Source: Amarobacillus sp046328225
GTDB taxonomy: Bacteria; Chloroflexota; Dehalococcoidia; Tepidiformales; Tepidiformaceae
Assembly: GCA_046328225.1 (NCBI GenBank)
Contig: JAXLWZ010000015.1
Coordinates: forward strand, 23,735 to 87,734
Direction of reading: 5' to 3'
DNA: 64,000 bases
Shown: piece after piece, positions 52,967 through 62,115 of the stretch
Layout of the letters: the number at the start of each line of letters is the position of its first letter
Numbering within the stretch: the stretch's first letter is position 1
Translations under genes and position numbers: made by a program
Notes under the pieces: model-generated
Seen by the model: only the letters and a program-made list of their open reading frames with translations
The model's database searches: none
What the model was told of the DNA's origin: nothing

Positions 52967-54316
52967 GTGACAGCCGAGGCAACCACCGGAACGCTCAGTG
53001 ACGGCGCGCTGGCCGACCGCGCTCGCGATGGCGACCGCGCTGCCTTCGCGACTCTGTACGAACGGCACTTCGACGCCCTCTCGGACTTCCTCGCGCGCAT
53101 GCTCCGCGACCGCGCCGAGGCGGAAGACGCCGCGCAGGACACGCTGCTCAAAGCGATGGAATCCATCGGGACTCTGGAGAAGGGCGCCAGCTTCAAGAGC
53201 TGGCTCTTCACCATCGCCTACCGTGGCGCCATCAGCCGCCTGCGCGCGGCGCGGCATTACGCGGCGCCGGCCGAGGGCGGTCAGGGCTTCGACTTCACGG
53301 AGATCGAGGACACGAGCGGTTCCGCCGACCCGGCTGCCCAGGCCGAGCGCCTCGCCACGGCGGACCTCATCTGGGAAGCCGCCTCCGCGCTCGACGACCG
53401 AGAGTACGCGGTCCTCGACCTGCACCTTCGCCAGGGGCTGGAGTCGCCCGAGATCGCCATCGTACTGGGGGTCACGCGGAACCACGCGGCGGTCCTGCTC
53501 TCGCGGGTGCGGCAGTCTCTGAAGCAATCCACGGTGGCGCTGCTTCTGCTTCGGCAAGGGCGCAACGAATGCGCCGCGCTCGACCGCGAACTCGCCTTCC
53601 CGGGCGCCGCCAGCCTCTCGCCCGAAGTGCGGCGCATCATCAACCGGCACGCCCGCACCTGCGCGGTCTGCACCAGCCGGGGACTTCGACTGGGTTCGAT
53701 CGAGGCGGGATTCGGCGGGCTGGCGCCAGTGGCGCTGGGTGTGGCGTGGAAGGCCGGTTTGCTCGCGAAGTTTGGCATTGCGGCCGGCGCGGCCGCTTCG
53801 GGCGGGGCTGCCGCTGCGGGTGCCGGTGCCGCGGCAGGCGCCGCCGGAGGGACAGCCGCCGGTGGCGCGGCGGGCGGGGCAGGCGGAAGCACCGGGCTCC
53901 TCGCCGGTGCCGGGGCGGCGGCCGCCGCGCTGGCCGTTGCGCTCGCTGCGCTGTTTTTCATGCTCACGGGGGACGAGACGCCGCCGCCGGCCGAGGCGCT
54001 CGCAGACACCCCGACCCCGACGGCCACCGCAACGGCCACGGCCACGCGCGCGCCGACCCAGGCGCCGACACCCACGCCCACGCCTTCGCCGAGCACCGTC
54101 GCCCATGCCGAGGACGGTGGTGCTGAACGTGGCGGCGCGCGTCGCCATTACTGGCGAGCCTCGCCGTCGATGCCCGTCACGGTGAAGGCTCCTGCCGGAC
54201 AAGACGATGGCTTCGCCGGACTCGATCACGGAAGTGGCGTGGTACGACTTCACGGCGCGGCCCGGGTCGCCGGGGAATGCCGTCTTCTCGGGCCACGTCA
54301 TCGGGCCGAACGGTGA
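52967..54316 (+). CDS. ECF-type sigma factor with zinc motif, membrane helix and Thr/Pro linker
   Basis: Residues 25-95 are sigma region 2 (LYERHFDALSDFLARML, EDAAQDTLLKAMES, SWLFTIAYRGAISRLR). Residues 135-188 are region 4, with the helix-turn-helix SPEIAIVLGVTRNHAAVLL. At 228-235, HARTCAVC fits the H-x3-C-x2-C motif of zinc-binding anti-sigma domains. An Ala/Gly-rich stretch then leads to a membrane helix near 310-333 and a Thr/Pro linker to about 379. After base 54103 the frame loses meaning, and the coding signal moves to other frames that spell a sortase domain ending at 54578. I infer that the intact product is one membrane-tethered sigma-sortase chain. GTG start. Confidence 0.8.
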   Translation: MTAEATTGTLSDGALADRARDGDRAAFATLYERHFDALSDFLARMLRDRAEAEDAAQDTLLKAMESIGTLEKGASFKSWLFTIAYRGAISRLRAARHYAAPAEGGQGFDFTEIEDTSGSADPAAQAERLATADLIWEAASALDDREYAVLDLHLRQGLESPEIAIVLGVTRNHAAVLLSRVRQSLKQSTVALLLLRQGRNECAALDRELAFPGAASLSPEVRRIINRHARTCAVCTSRGLRLGSIEAGFGGLAPVALGVAWKAGLLAKFGIAAGAAASGGAAAAGAGAAAGAAGGTAAGGAAGGAGGSTGLLAGAGAAAAALAVALAALFFMLTGDETPPPAEALADTPTPTATATATATRAPTQAPTPTPTPSPSTVAHAEDGGAERGGARRHYWRASPSMPVTVKAPAGQDDGFAGLDHGSGVVRLHGAARVAGECRLLGPRHRAER

Positions 54317-54578
54317 GCCGGGCGTGTTTGCGAACCTGCGCCTTCTCGAACCCGGTGACACGCTGGATGTGCAGCTCGAAAACGGTGTCATCGTGCGGTA
54401 CCGGGTCACGTCGAGCGCCGTCTACAGCCTGGCCGGTATCCCCATGGACGACGTGCTGCGCCTCGGCGCGAAGGAAGAGATGGCCACGTTCATCACCTGC
54501 GACGGGCCCTTCATCGGCGGTTCCTACCAGTCGCGGCTGGTCGTGCAGGGCGTGCGCACGCTGATCATCGTGCCGTAG
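54105..54578 (+). pseudogene. sortase domain, frame-disrupted, in line with the sigma factor
   Basis: Four frames in turn spell one sortase: TVVLNVAARVAI (from 54105), ASLAVDA (from 54154), VTVKAPAGQD (from 54176) and ASPDSITEVAWYDFTARPG onward (from 54207, open to the stop at 54578). The last part has the catalytic trio: His in FSGHV, Cys in TFITCDGPF and Arg in YQSRLVV. It resembles the single-domain class E/F sortases of Actinobacteria and Chloroflexota. No start codon with a ribosome-binding site separates it from the upstream linker. The breaks are either sequence errors or real decay. Confidence 0.72.
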
Positions 54579-54581
54579 CCC

Positions 54582-54603
54582 GTTCCCAGTTCCCCAGTTC
54601 CCA
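54582..54603 (+). repeat. three tandem GTTCCCA-type units
   Basis: GTTCCCA, GTTCCCCA and GTTCCCA in a row, followed by GGGGAAC, which can fold back on the last unit. It lies just after the sortase stop. Unit length and layout recall the heptads around the S23-type gene, but no such ORF is here. Confidence 0.55.
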
Positions 54604-54679
54604 GGGGAACGCCTCCAGGGGCAGCCCCTGGCCCGGGAATGTGGCGAGCCCGGAAGGCTTTGCCCTGGGGTGCCCCAAG

Positions 54680-55147
54680 GGCGGGCCGATTCGAGCAACA
54701 GCGGCCGTTGCGGCCATCGCTCTCCGCGGCCGACGGCGTCCAGGCCTCCGACGTCTTCGCTTACGCCCACATCTGGCCGACATCGATGCCTGCGATCTCC
54801 GCGATGCGCGCATGTGCGGAATGTATGGCGCCAGCTTCGCCGCTCGGTGCGCACGGTGGCATCGATGTCTACGACTTCCAGCCCGGCCTGCGCGGCAGCC
54901 GGAGCGCAACGCGCAGGAAGCCGGTACCATCGGCATGGGCATAACGCGGGTCGCCCGGCGGGAAGTATTTGCCGATATCGCCGAGGGCGGCGGCGCCGAG
55001 CGCCGCGTCGGTGATCGCGTGGAGGAGCACGTCAGCGTCGCTGTGACCGGCGAGCCCCGGGCCCTCCTCGATGATGACGCCGCCGAGGACAAGGCTGCGG
55101 CCGTCGTCCACCCGGTGAAGGTCTTCGCCCTGCCCGATGCGCATCAT
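54680..55147 (-). pseudogene. ispF: 2-C-methyl-D-erythritol 2,4-cyclodiphosphate synthase, frame-disrupted
   Basis: IspF makes the cyclodiphosphate intermediate of the MEP isoprenoid pathway. The first 93 residues are in one frame: MRIGQGEDLHRV, LVLGGVIIEEGPGLAGHSDADVL with the zinc ligands, and GDIGKYFPPGDPRY. The rest is recoverable only by changing frame several times: VVDIDATVRTER, KLAPYIPHMRAS, then AMAATAAVARIG. The ATG overlaps the end of ispD (ATGATG around its TGA). Because the enzyme is normally essential, error in the sequence is likelier than true loss. Confidence 0.75.
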
Positions 55148-55803
55148 GCCTGTGCCTCCTCGCAGGAACGCAGCGCGGCGGCGAGATCCGCCGGGCGCGT
55201 GATTTTCGTGGTTCTCGACATCGCCCTCGACCACGCGGCATTCGAGACCGAGCTGCGCGAGCATGGCGGCGTCGTCGGTTTCGTCGCCATCCGAGGCCGG
55301 CGGGGCTACCGAGCCACGCCTGCCGGAGCACCACCTGCGGGTCTGCGCCGCCCGGAGAAGGAACGGTCCGGGTGGCCGGTGACGACGCCGCCGCGCACTT
55401 CCTTGATGGTATCGGTCACCGGGATGGCGGCGATGGCCCCCGGGCCTGGGTGGCCGCAAGGCACCGCTCCACCAGCGCGGGCGCCGCCGAGCGGGCGCGC
55501 ACCATCGTGGATCGCGACGTAGTGCGGAGCAGGCTCGCAGGCCGGCTTCGACGCCTGTCGCGGCGCTGCACCCCGGCGACCACCGTCAGCGGGCGGCCGG
55601 CGACGGCACCCTCGACGAGCCCACGGAGCCCGCGAGGCGTCAGGATGCGCCACGACCACAATCCGCCCGACGCCCACCCCGGCCGCGAACGCCGCCACCG
55701 ATCGCGCGAGCACGGCACGCCCTCCAGCATGGCCGTGAGCTTGTCGGCCGCGCCGGAAACGGGTCGAAGCGCCTACGGCGACGATGACGGCATCGATCTC
55801 CAT
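55144..55803 (-). pseudogene. ispD: 2-C-methyl-D-erythritol 4-phosphate cytidylyltransferase, frame-disrupted
   Basis: IspD is the step two before IspF in the MEP pathway and is often its neighbour. Recoverable pieces in order are MEIDAVIVAVGASTRF, AVLARSVAAFAAGVGVGRIV, YVAIHDGARPL, IAAIPVTDTIKEVRGGVVTG, a tail with DDAAMLAQLGLE and VVEGDVENH, and the end CEEAQA. They lie in different frames, with at least five changes. The TTG/CTG-rich active-site segment GxxxRxG is only partly recognisable. The ATG at 55803 looks intact. Confidence 0.72.
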
Positions 55804-55885
55804 CGTTACCAGACGGTACAGACGCGAATTGCGATCGAAACCGGCCTGGTATGCCGCACGCGGGTAGTTCCGGGGCGGGCATGGC

Positions 55886-55891
55886 TATACT
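55886..55891 (+). promoter_or_regulatory. -10 hexamer before the PH-like gene
   Basis: TATACT lies 32 nt before the ATG at 55924, with a GAGAGGGA ribosome-binding stretch just ahead of the ATG. The 120-bp spacer also serves the divergent ispD. Confidence 0.45.
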
Positions 55892-55923
55892 CCGGCGCCA
55901 GCACGAGGAGAACCGGAGAGGGA

Positions 55924-56363
55924 ATGGAAAGCCAGGCCGCCACGCAGATGGGGGAGAACGTCACGCACACGGCCATCGTTTCGGTGGCCAAGGGCATGGT
56001 AAGCGAGCACGCTGTCGGCGGCATGGCCCAGCGCCTCGATGGGCGTGTCCGGGGCCATCGCCATGGAGCGAGTGATGTCGCGCAAGAGCGACCCGCGCTG
56101 CAGGGCTACATGGTGATGGCGCTTGGCGAAACGAAGCTCGGCTTCCTCAAGATGAAGCGCGGTCTACCGGGCTCATCAAGAACTCCGCCGGCGACCTGCT
56201 GGCCGAGTTCGATCGCGCCGATGTCACCGGCTTCGACCTCGGCGGCGGTGTGATGACAGCCGCGCTCGATATCACGCTCGCGGACGGCACGGTGCTGAAC
56301 CTCGAGGTGCCGAAGGCGAGCAAGGGCGGGGCCGCGAAGCTGGGCGAGGCACTCAAACAGTAA
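55924..56363 (+). pseudogene. hypothetical protein, possibly bacterial PH-like domain, frame-disrupted
   Basis: Read with three frame changes, this gives about 145 residues. The N-terminus has HTAIVSVAKGMVSEHAVGG, then GAIAMERVMSRKSD, then LQGYMVMALGETKLGFLKMKRG. The C-terminus has GLIKNSAGDLLAEFDRADV and LDITLADGTVLNLEVPKASK. Alternating strands with a 'G-x-T-K-L-G-F' turn recall bacterial PH-like domains; this is an inference from pattern only. The stop TAA is at 56361-56363. Confidence 0.5.
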
Positions 56364-56406
56364 CCGCCGCTTGCGCCATCGCGCGCGCATCCCCCAACGT
56401 ACGCCA

Positions 56407-56859
56407 GTGGCCGAATCCCCCGACGACATGCTTCGCTGGCTGCGCGAGGTCTACACGGGCCGCTACTGGGGGCACCTCGGGATCGAGTTCGTCGACGTGT
56501 CCCCGGGTCGGTGCCGCGCGCGCATCTCGCTGACCGACAACCACTTCAACTACAACGATGTCGTCCACGGCGGCGTGATCTCGGGGCTGATCGATTCCGC
56601 CGCCGGGACGGCCGTCCGCGCGACGCGCACCGCGGCCGAGATCGCCGAGCGCCCGCACGCCACCTCGGACCTGCATGTGACCTACCTCGCCGGCGCGTCA
56701 GGGAGCGAACTGGTGGCCGAGGGCCGGGTGATCAAGGCCGGGCGCACGGCCATCTTCACCGAGGTCGAGGTTTTCGACGACCGTCAGCGTCTGATCGCGC
56801 GCGGCAGCGTCACATTCGTGATCGCCGCGCGGCGCGCACCGGAGACGCCGCCCGCGTGA
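56407..56859 (+). CDS. PaaI-family thioesterase (hotdog fold)
   Basis: A 150-residue acyl-CoA thioesterase. It has the active-site segment NYNDVVHGGVISGLIDSAAGTA with the HGG motif, DLHVTYLAGASG, and VIKAGRTAIFTEVEVFD. It should hydrolyse a small or aromatic acyl-CoA. GTG at 56407 is used; an ATG lies at 56428. The gene is intact although it lies within the zone of frame breaks. It overlaps aat by four bases. Confidence 0.9.
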   Translation: MAESPDDMLRWLREVYTGRYWGHLGIEFVDVSPGRCRARISLTDNHFNYNDVVHGGVISGLIDSAAGTAVRATRTAAEIAERPHATSDLHVTYLAGASGSELVAEGRVIKAGRTAIFTEVEVFDDRQRLIARGSVTFVIAARRAPETPPA

Positions 56860-57563
56860 ACGGCCCGCTGATCGGGGTGAAGTCGCACACGCGGGGGCCC
56901 GCGCAGCCGCTTCCGCAATCACGCTACCGCTTCCCCGACCCGGCGAACTTCCCCGCCGAGGGGCTCATCGCTGCGGGCGGCGACTTCGCACCCGCAACCG
57001 TCATCGAGGCCTACCGCACGGGCATCTTCCCGTGGCCCCACCCGTCCGCCGAACTGCTGTGGTTCTCGCCGGACCCACGCGCGATCCTCGAGCCGGGTGG
57101 AGTGCACATCTCGCGACGGCTCGCGCGCACCCTCCGGCAGGGCCGTTTTCACGCCACGGTCGATGCCGCCTTCGAGCAGGTCATTCGCGCCTGCGCCGAC
57201 CGCCCGGACGACGAAGGCACCTGGATCACCGATCGGCTCGTGCGCGGCTACCTCGAACTGCACGACCTGGGGTGGGCGCACAGCATCGAGACATGGACTG
57301 CCGATGGGGAGCTGGCGGGCGGGCTGTACGGGATCGCGGTGGGCGCGATGTTCGGCGCCGAGTCGATGTTCCACCGCGTCACGGACGGTTCGAAGGCGGC
57401 GATGGTGGCGATGGCGCTGCACGCGGACGCCATCGGGGTCCAGTTCATCGACATCCAGGTCCTCACGCCACACACGGCGAGCATGGGCGGCATCGAAATC
57501 CCGCGAGCGGCGTACCTGGCACGCCTGCGGGACGCGCTCGCCGTGGAGGCGCGCTGGGGCTGA
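56856..57563 (+). CDS. aat: leucyl/phenylalanyl-tRNA-protein transferase
   Basis: This 235-residue enzyme adds Leu or Phe from tRNA to proteins with N-terminal Arg or Lys, marking them for ClpS/ClpAP degradation. It has FPDPANFPAEGLIAAGGDF, YRTGIFPWPHP, LLWFSPDPRAIL, DEGTWITDRLVRGYLELH, GGLYGIAVGAMFGAESMFH and FIDIQVLTPHTASMGG. Length is normal and the frame intact. GTG overlaps the thioesterase stop. It converges on the radical-SAM gene, with 4 bp between stops. Confidence 0.95.
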   Translation: MNGPLIGVKSHTRGPAQPLPQSRYRFPDPANFPAEGLIAAGGDFAPATVIEAYRTGIFPWPHPSAELLWFSPDPRAILEPGGVHISRRLARTLRQGRFHATVDAAFEQVIRACADRPDDEGTWITDRLVRGYLELHDLGWAHSIETWTADGELAGGLYGIAVGAMFGAESMFHRVTDGSKAAMVAMALHADAIGVQFIDIQVLTPHTASMGGIEIPRAAYLARLRDALAVEARWG

Positions 57564-57567
57564 TGCG

Positions 57568-59479
57568 TCAGACCAGCTCGAGCGCCTCGCCGGCGTAGGT
57601 CCGCGCGCCCCGGCGCATCTCAATGGTGCGGCCGAGCTTGACGACGCAGTCCGCGACGCCGTCTTCGCCGCGGAGGGTATCGAAGGACTGCATTCCGCAG
57701 ACGTTGCACGAGCCATGGTGGCAATCGGGCACCGTCTTGTTCGACTGCACATTGAGCCACTGTCCACGGAGATAGCTCTTGTTCACGCCGGTATCGATGT
57801 GGTCCCAGGGGAGCGGTTCGCGCGTGTCGGCCTCGCGGTGGGCGAACCATGCCGGGTCGAGACCCACTTCCGCGAACGCCGCATCCCAGGTCTCGCCGCG
57901 GAAGTACTCGCCCCAGGCGTCGAAGCGCGCGCCCCGGCGCCAGGCGGCCTCGATGACATCGCCAACGCGGCGATCGCCACGGCTGAAGACGGCCTCAAGC
58001 ACGCTGTCGCGCGGGTCGTTCCAGCTGAACTCCACGCCGGCCGCGCGGCAGGCATCGCGGAGGAAACGGTGCTTGGGGTCGAGCTCCGCCGCCGTCTCCT
58101 GGCGGGCCCATTGGAACGGGGTGTGCGCCTTCGGGACGTGGTTGCTGGTGCTCGCGCGCACACGGGCGCGGCCGCCGGCGTGCTTGCGCCCGAGCGCCTT
58201 AACCTGCTTCGCCATCTCAACGATGCCCGCGACGTCGTCCATGGTCTCGGTCGGCAGCCCGACCATGAAGTACATCTTGATGCCGGTCCAGCCGCGTTCG
58301 AAGGCGTTCTCGGCGGCGCCGAGGAGGTCGGCGTCGCTCACGAGCTTGTTGATGGCGTTCCGCAGGCGCTGGCTGCCGGCCTCGGGCGCGAGCGTCAGCG
58401 TGTGCTTCTTGCCCTTCGCCACCGCGTTCGCGACATCGACCGAGAAGCTATCGACGCGCGTGCTCGGGATCGAGATCTTGAGTTCGGGGAAGGCAGCGTT
58501 CAGGGCGTACAATCATCGGCACGATTCTTGGCTGTGGTCGGTGGTGCTGAGCGAGAGCAGGAGAGTTCGTCGTAGCCGGTGTTCTCGAGCAGCGCGCGCG
58601 TGGCCGCGACGACCTGCTCGGGCGTGCGTTCGCGCGTGGGGCGGTAGATCATGCCGGCCTGGCAGAAACGGCAGCCCTGCGTGCACCCGCGCTGGATCTC
58701 CACCGCGGCACGGTCGTGGACCGTCTGCAGGAAGGGCACGATGGGCCTCAGCAACGGCGGCGGGAGCGTCTCCACGATGCGCCTCCCGATGAGCGGCGGG
58801 GCGCCGGGGACCAGCGGCTCCAGCCTGGCGAAGTGGCCGGCGTCGTCGTAGCGTGCTTCATAGAATGAGGACGTAGACGCCGGGCATGGAGAGCAGGTCG
58901 CGCAGCCGCCTGCCGCGAGGCGTCCGCTCGCGCTTCCAGGAGGCCACGCGTTCGGCGAGTTCGACGACGGCGTCCTCGCCCTCGCCGAGCACGAAGGCAT
59001 CGATGAACGCCGAGAGCGGCCTCTGGTTGAAGGCGCCGCTTCCCCCGGCGATGACGAGCGGGTGTTCATCGCCGCGGTCGCGCGCGCGAATGGGGATGCC
59101 GCCAAGGTCGAGCATGTTGACGACGTTGCTGTAGGTGAGTTCGTACTCGGAGGGTGAAGCCAACGACGTCGAACTCGCGCAGCGGGCGGCGGTTTCCAGC
59201 CCCCAGAGCGGCACGCCTTCGCGGCGCATCTCCGCTTCCATGTCCTCCCCAGGGCGCATAGACGCGCTCGGCGAGGATGCCGTCGCGGCGGTTGAGGATG
59301 TCGTAGAGGATGCCCAGGCCCATGTTGGACATGCCGATATCGTAGGCATCCGGGTAGGCGAGGGCGAAGCGCACGGGGTTCGAACCCCAGTCCTTCGTGA
59401 CACTGTTCCACCCGCCGCCGGCGTACCGGGCCGGCCTTCTGGAAACGCGCGCGAGCAGGCTATCGACGGATGCAACCAT
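57568..59479 (-). pseudogene. TIGR03960-type radical-SAM protein, frame-disrupted
   Basis: The pieces add up to one long protein. In order they are: SRRPARYAGGGWNSVTKDW and DIGMSNMGLGILYDILN (from the ATG at 59479); the EYELTYSNVVNMLDLGGIP B12-domain-like part; the radical-SAM core CTQGCRFCQAG (three cysteines for the 4Fe-4S cluster); SIPSTRVDSFSVDV; and the C-terminal half, open from 58512 to 57568 with CHHGSCNVCGMQ. Frame changes fall near 59.25, 59.15, 58.86, 58.57 and 58.51 kb. The usual partner, a DUF2344 protein, is at 42736. The reaction is unknown. Confidence 0.8.
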
Positions 59480-59575
59480 GGCGAACTCCTCCACCGGCGC
59501 GGGGACGGCCGGGATCGAGCATGCAAACCATGGTAGCCCGAACGCGGCCGCCGGCCACCCGGGCACCCGTTCCCG

Positions 59576-59581
59576 TACACT
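59576..59581 (+). promoter_or_regulatory. leaderless -10 hexamer, LSm-like gene
   Basis: TACACT ends exactly 6 nt before the ATG at 59588. Confidence 0.45.
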
Positions 59582-59587
59582 TCGCAT

Positions 59588-60051
59588 ATGACCCAGCCCA
59601 CCACCCAGCGCGTCCTTTACCTGCCTCCCGGCGTCGTCGCCGCGCCCGCGCCCGCGCCCGTGCCCCAGAGCCAGACGGGCTGCTGTTCGACCGCGCGTTC
59701 TTCGAACAGCTGCTGCCGCAGATGGTTGCGAACTTCTGCCACCAGGTGGAGTGCGCCGCGCCTCTGGTCGAGGTGATGACGGTCGACGGCGCGCGGCACT
59801 ACGTGAACGGCATCAGCGGCGTCACCGACCAGTGGGTGGCGCTGCATACGACGCAGCCGGACCACACGCACGCCGTGCAGACGTTCGTTCCCTACACGAC
59901 GATCTACCGCGTCGAGATTCACCCCGGGAGCGACGACCGCCGCCAGCTCGGGTTCGTGCTCAACGCCTCGGCGCCGCCGCGAATCAACCCCATGCCCGAA
60001 GAACCGGTGGCGGTGGAGCCGCGGCCGCAGGCGAAGAAGAAGGGCAAGTGA
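59588..60051 (+). pseudogene. hypothetical protein, possibly Sm/Hfq-like fold, one frame change
   Basis: The ATG frame reads MTQPTTQRVLYLPPGVV and a Pro/Ala stretch to about 59675. The coding signal then moves frame to GLLFDRAFFEQLLPQMVANF and continues to the stop. The second part, with VEVMTVDGARHYVNGISGV, WVALHT and FVPYTTIYRVEI, has the strand order of Sm/Hfq beta-barrels. The tail is basic (RPQAKKKGK). About 153 residues if joined. An RNA-related role is a guess from the pattern. Confidence 0.5.
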
Positions 60052-60267
60052 GCTGTCGGCCGGTGGCTCGATTGAACACCCTAACGACCTGGTAGTCCGC
60101 CTCCTCCGCGTCTATCGCGTGATCCTGGACCCTGACGCGGCATGCGAGGCGCTTCGCCGCGTTATCGACGACTCCGGCGAGGGTCCCTGTACCCGTCGGG
60201 CTGGTTCGTGCCGCCTGCCGACGGCGAAGCGCGGCTGGCGGTAGGGGCCGCGATGGCGTCGCCGTAG
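60048..60267 (+). pseudogene. small hypothetical protein, frame-disrupted
   Basis: A short gene overlapping the previous stop (GTGA). Readable pieces are ELSAGGSIEHPNDLVVRLL, RVYRVILDPDAACEALRRV and, after another frame change, LYPSGWFVPPADGEARL to the stop at 60267. It would be about 72 residues. I do not recognise it. The opposite-strand frame here looks non-coding. Confidence 0.4.
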
Positions 60268-60304
60268 GCGCCCGCCCCCCACGGCCCGCGGTGAAACCCT
60301 TTGG

Positions 60305-60310
60305 TACACT
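60305..60310 (+). promoter_or_regulatory. -10 hexamer of the second mutase gene
   Basis: TACACT lies 24 nt before the ATG at 60335; a CCGGAGGGG ribosome-binding site falls between them. Confidence 0.45.
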
Positions 60311-60334
60311 GGGCCCACGCACCGGAGGGGACCC

Positions 60335-62035
<1,701 letters not shown>

Positions 62036-62079
62036 GCCGGCGCCAAATCGCGCGCAAGGCCAACAACCATCGCCCCGGG

Positions 62080-62085
62080 TAGAAT
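62080..62085 (+). promoter_or_regulatory. -10 hexamer of acs
   Basis: TAGAAT lies 30 nt before the ATG at 62116, followed by a GGGAGG ribosome-binding site. Confidence 0.45.
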
Positions 62086-62115
62086 CGGCGCCAGATCGAT
62101 TGACGGGAGGCGACG

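Noticed and set aside
54100..54230. Programmed ribosomal frameshifting in the sigma-sortase gene
   Set aside because: Four frame changes in about 110 bases without slippery sequences, in a zone where neighbours are also broken, point to sequence error.
54639..54944. Plus-strand ORF opposite ispF
   Set aside because: The minus strand spells recognisable IspF pieces here; the plus frame has no family signal or promoter.
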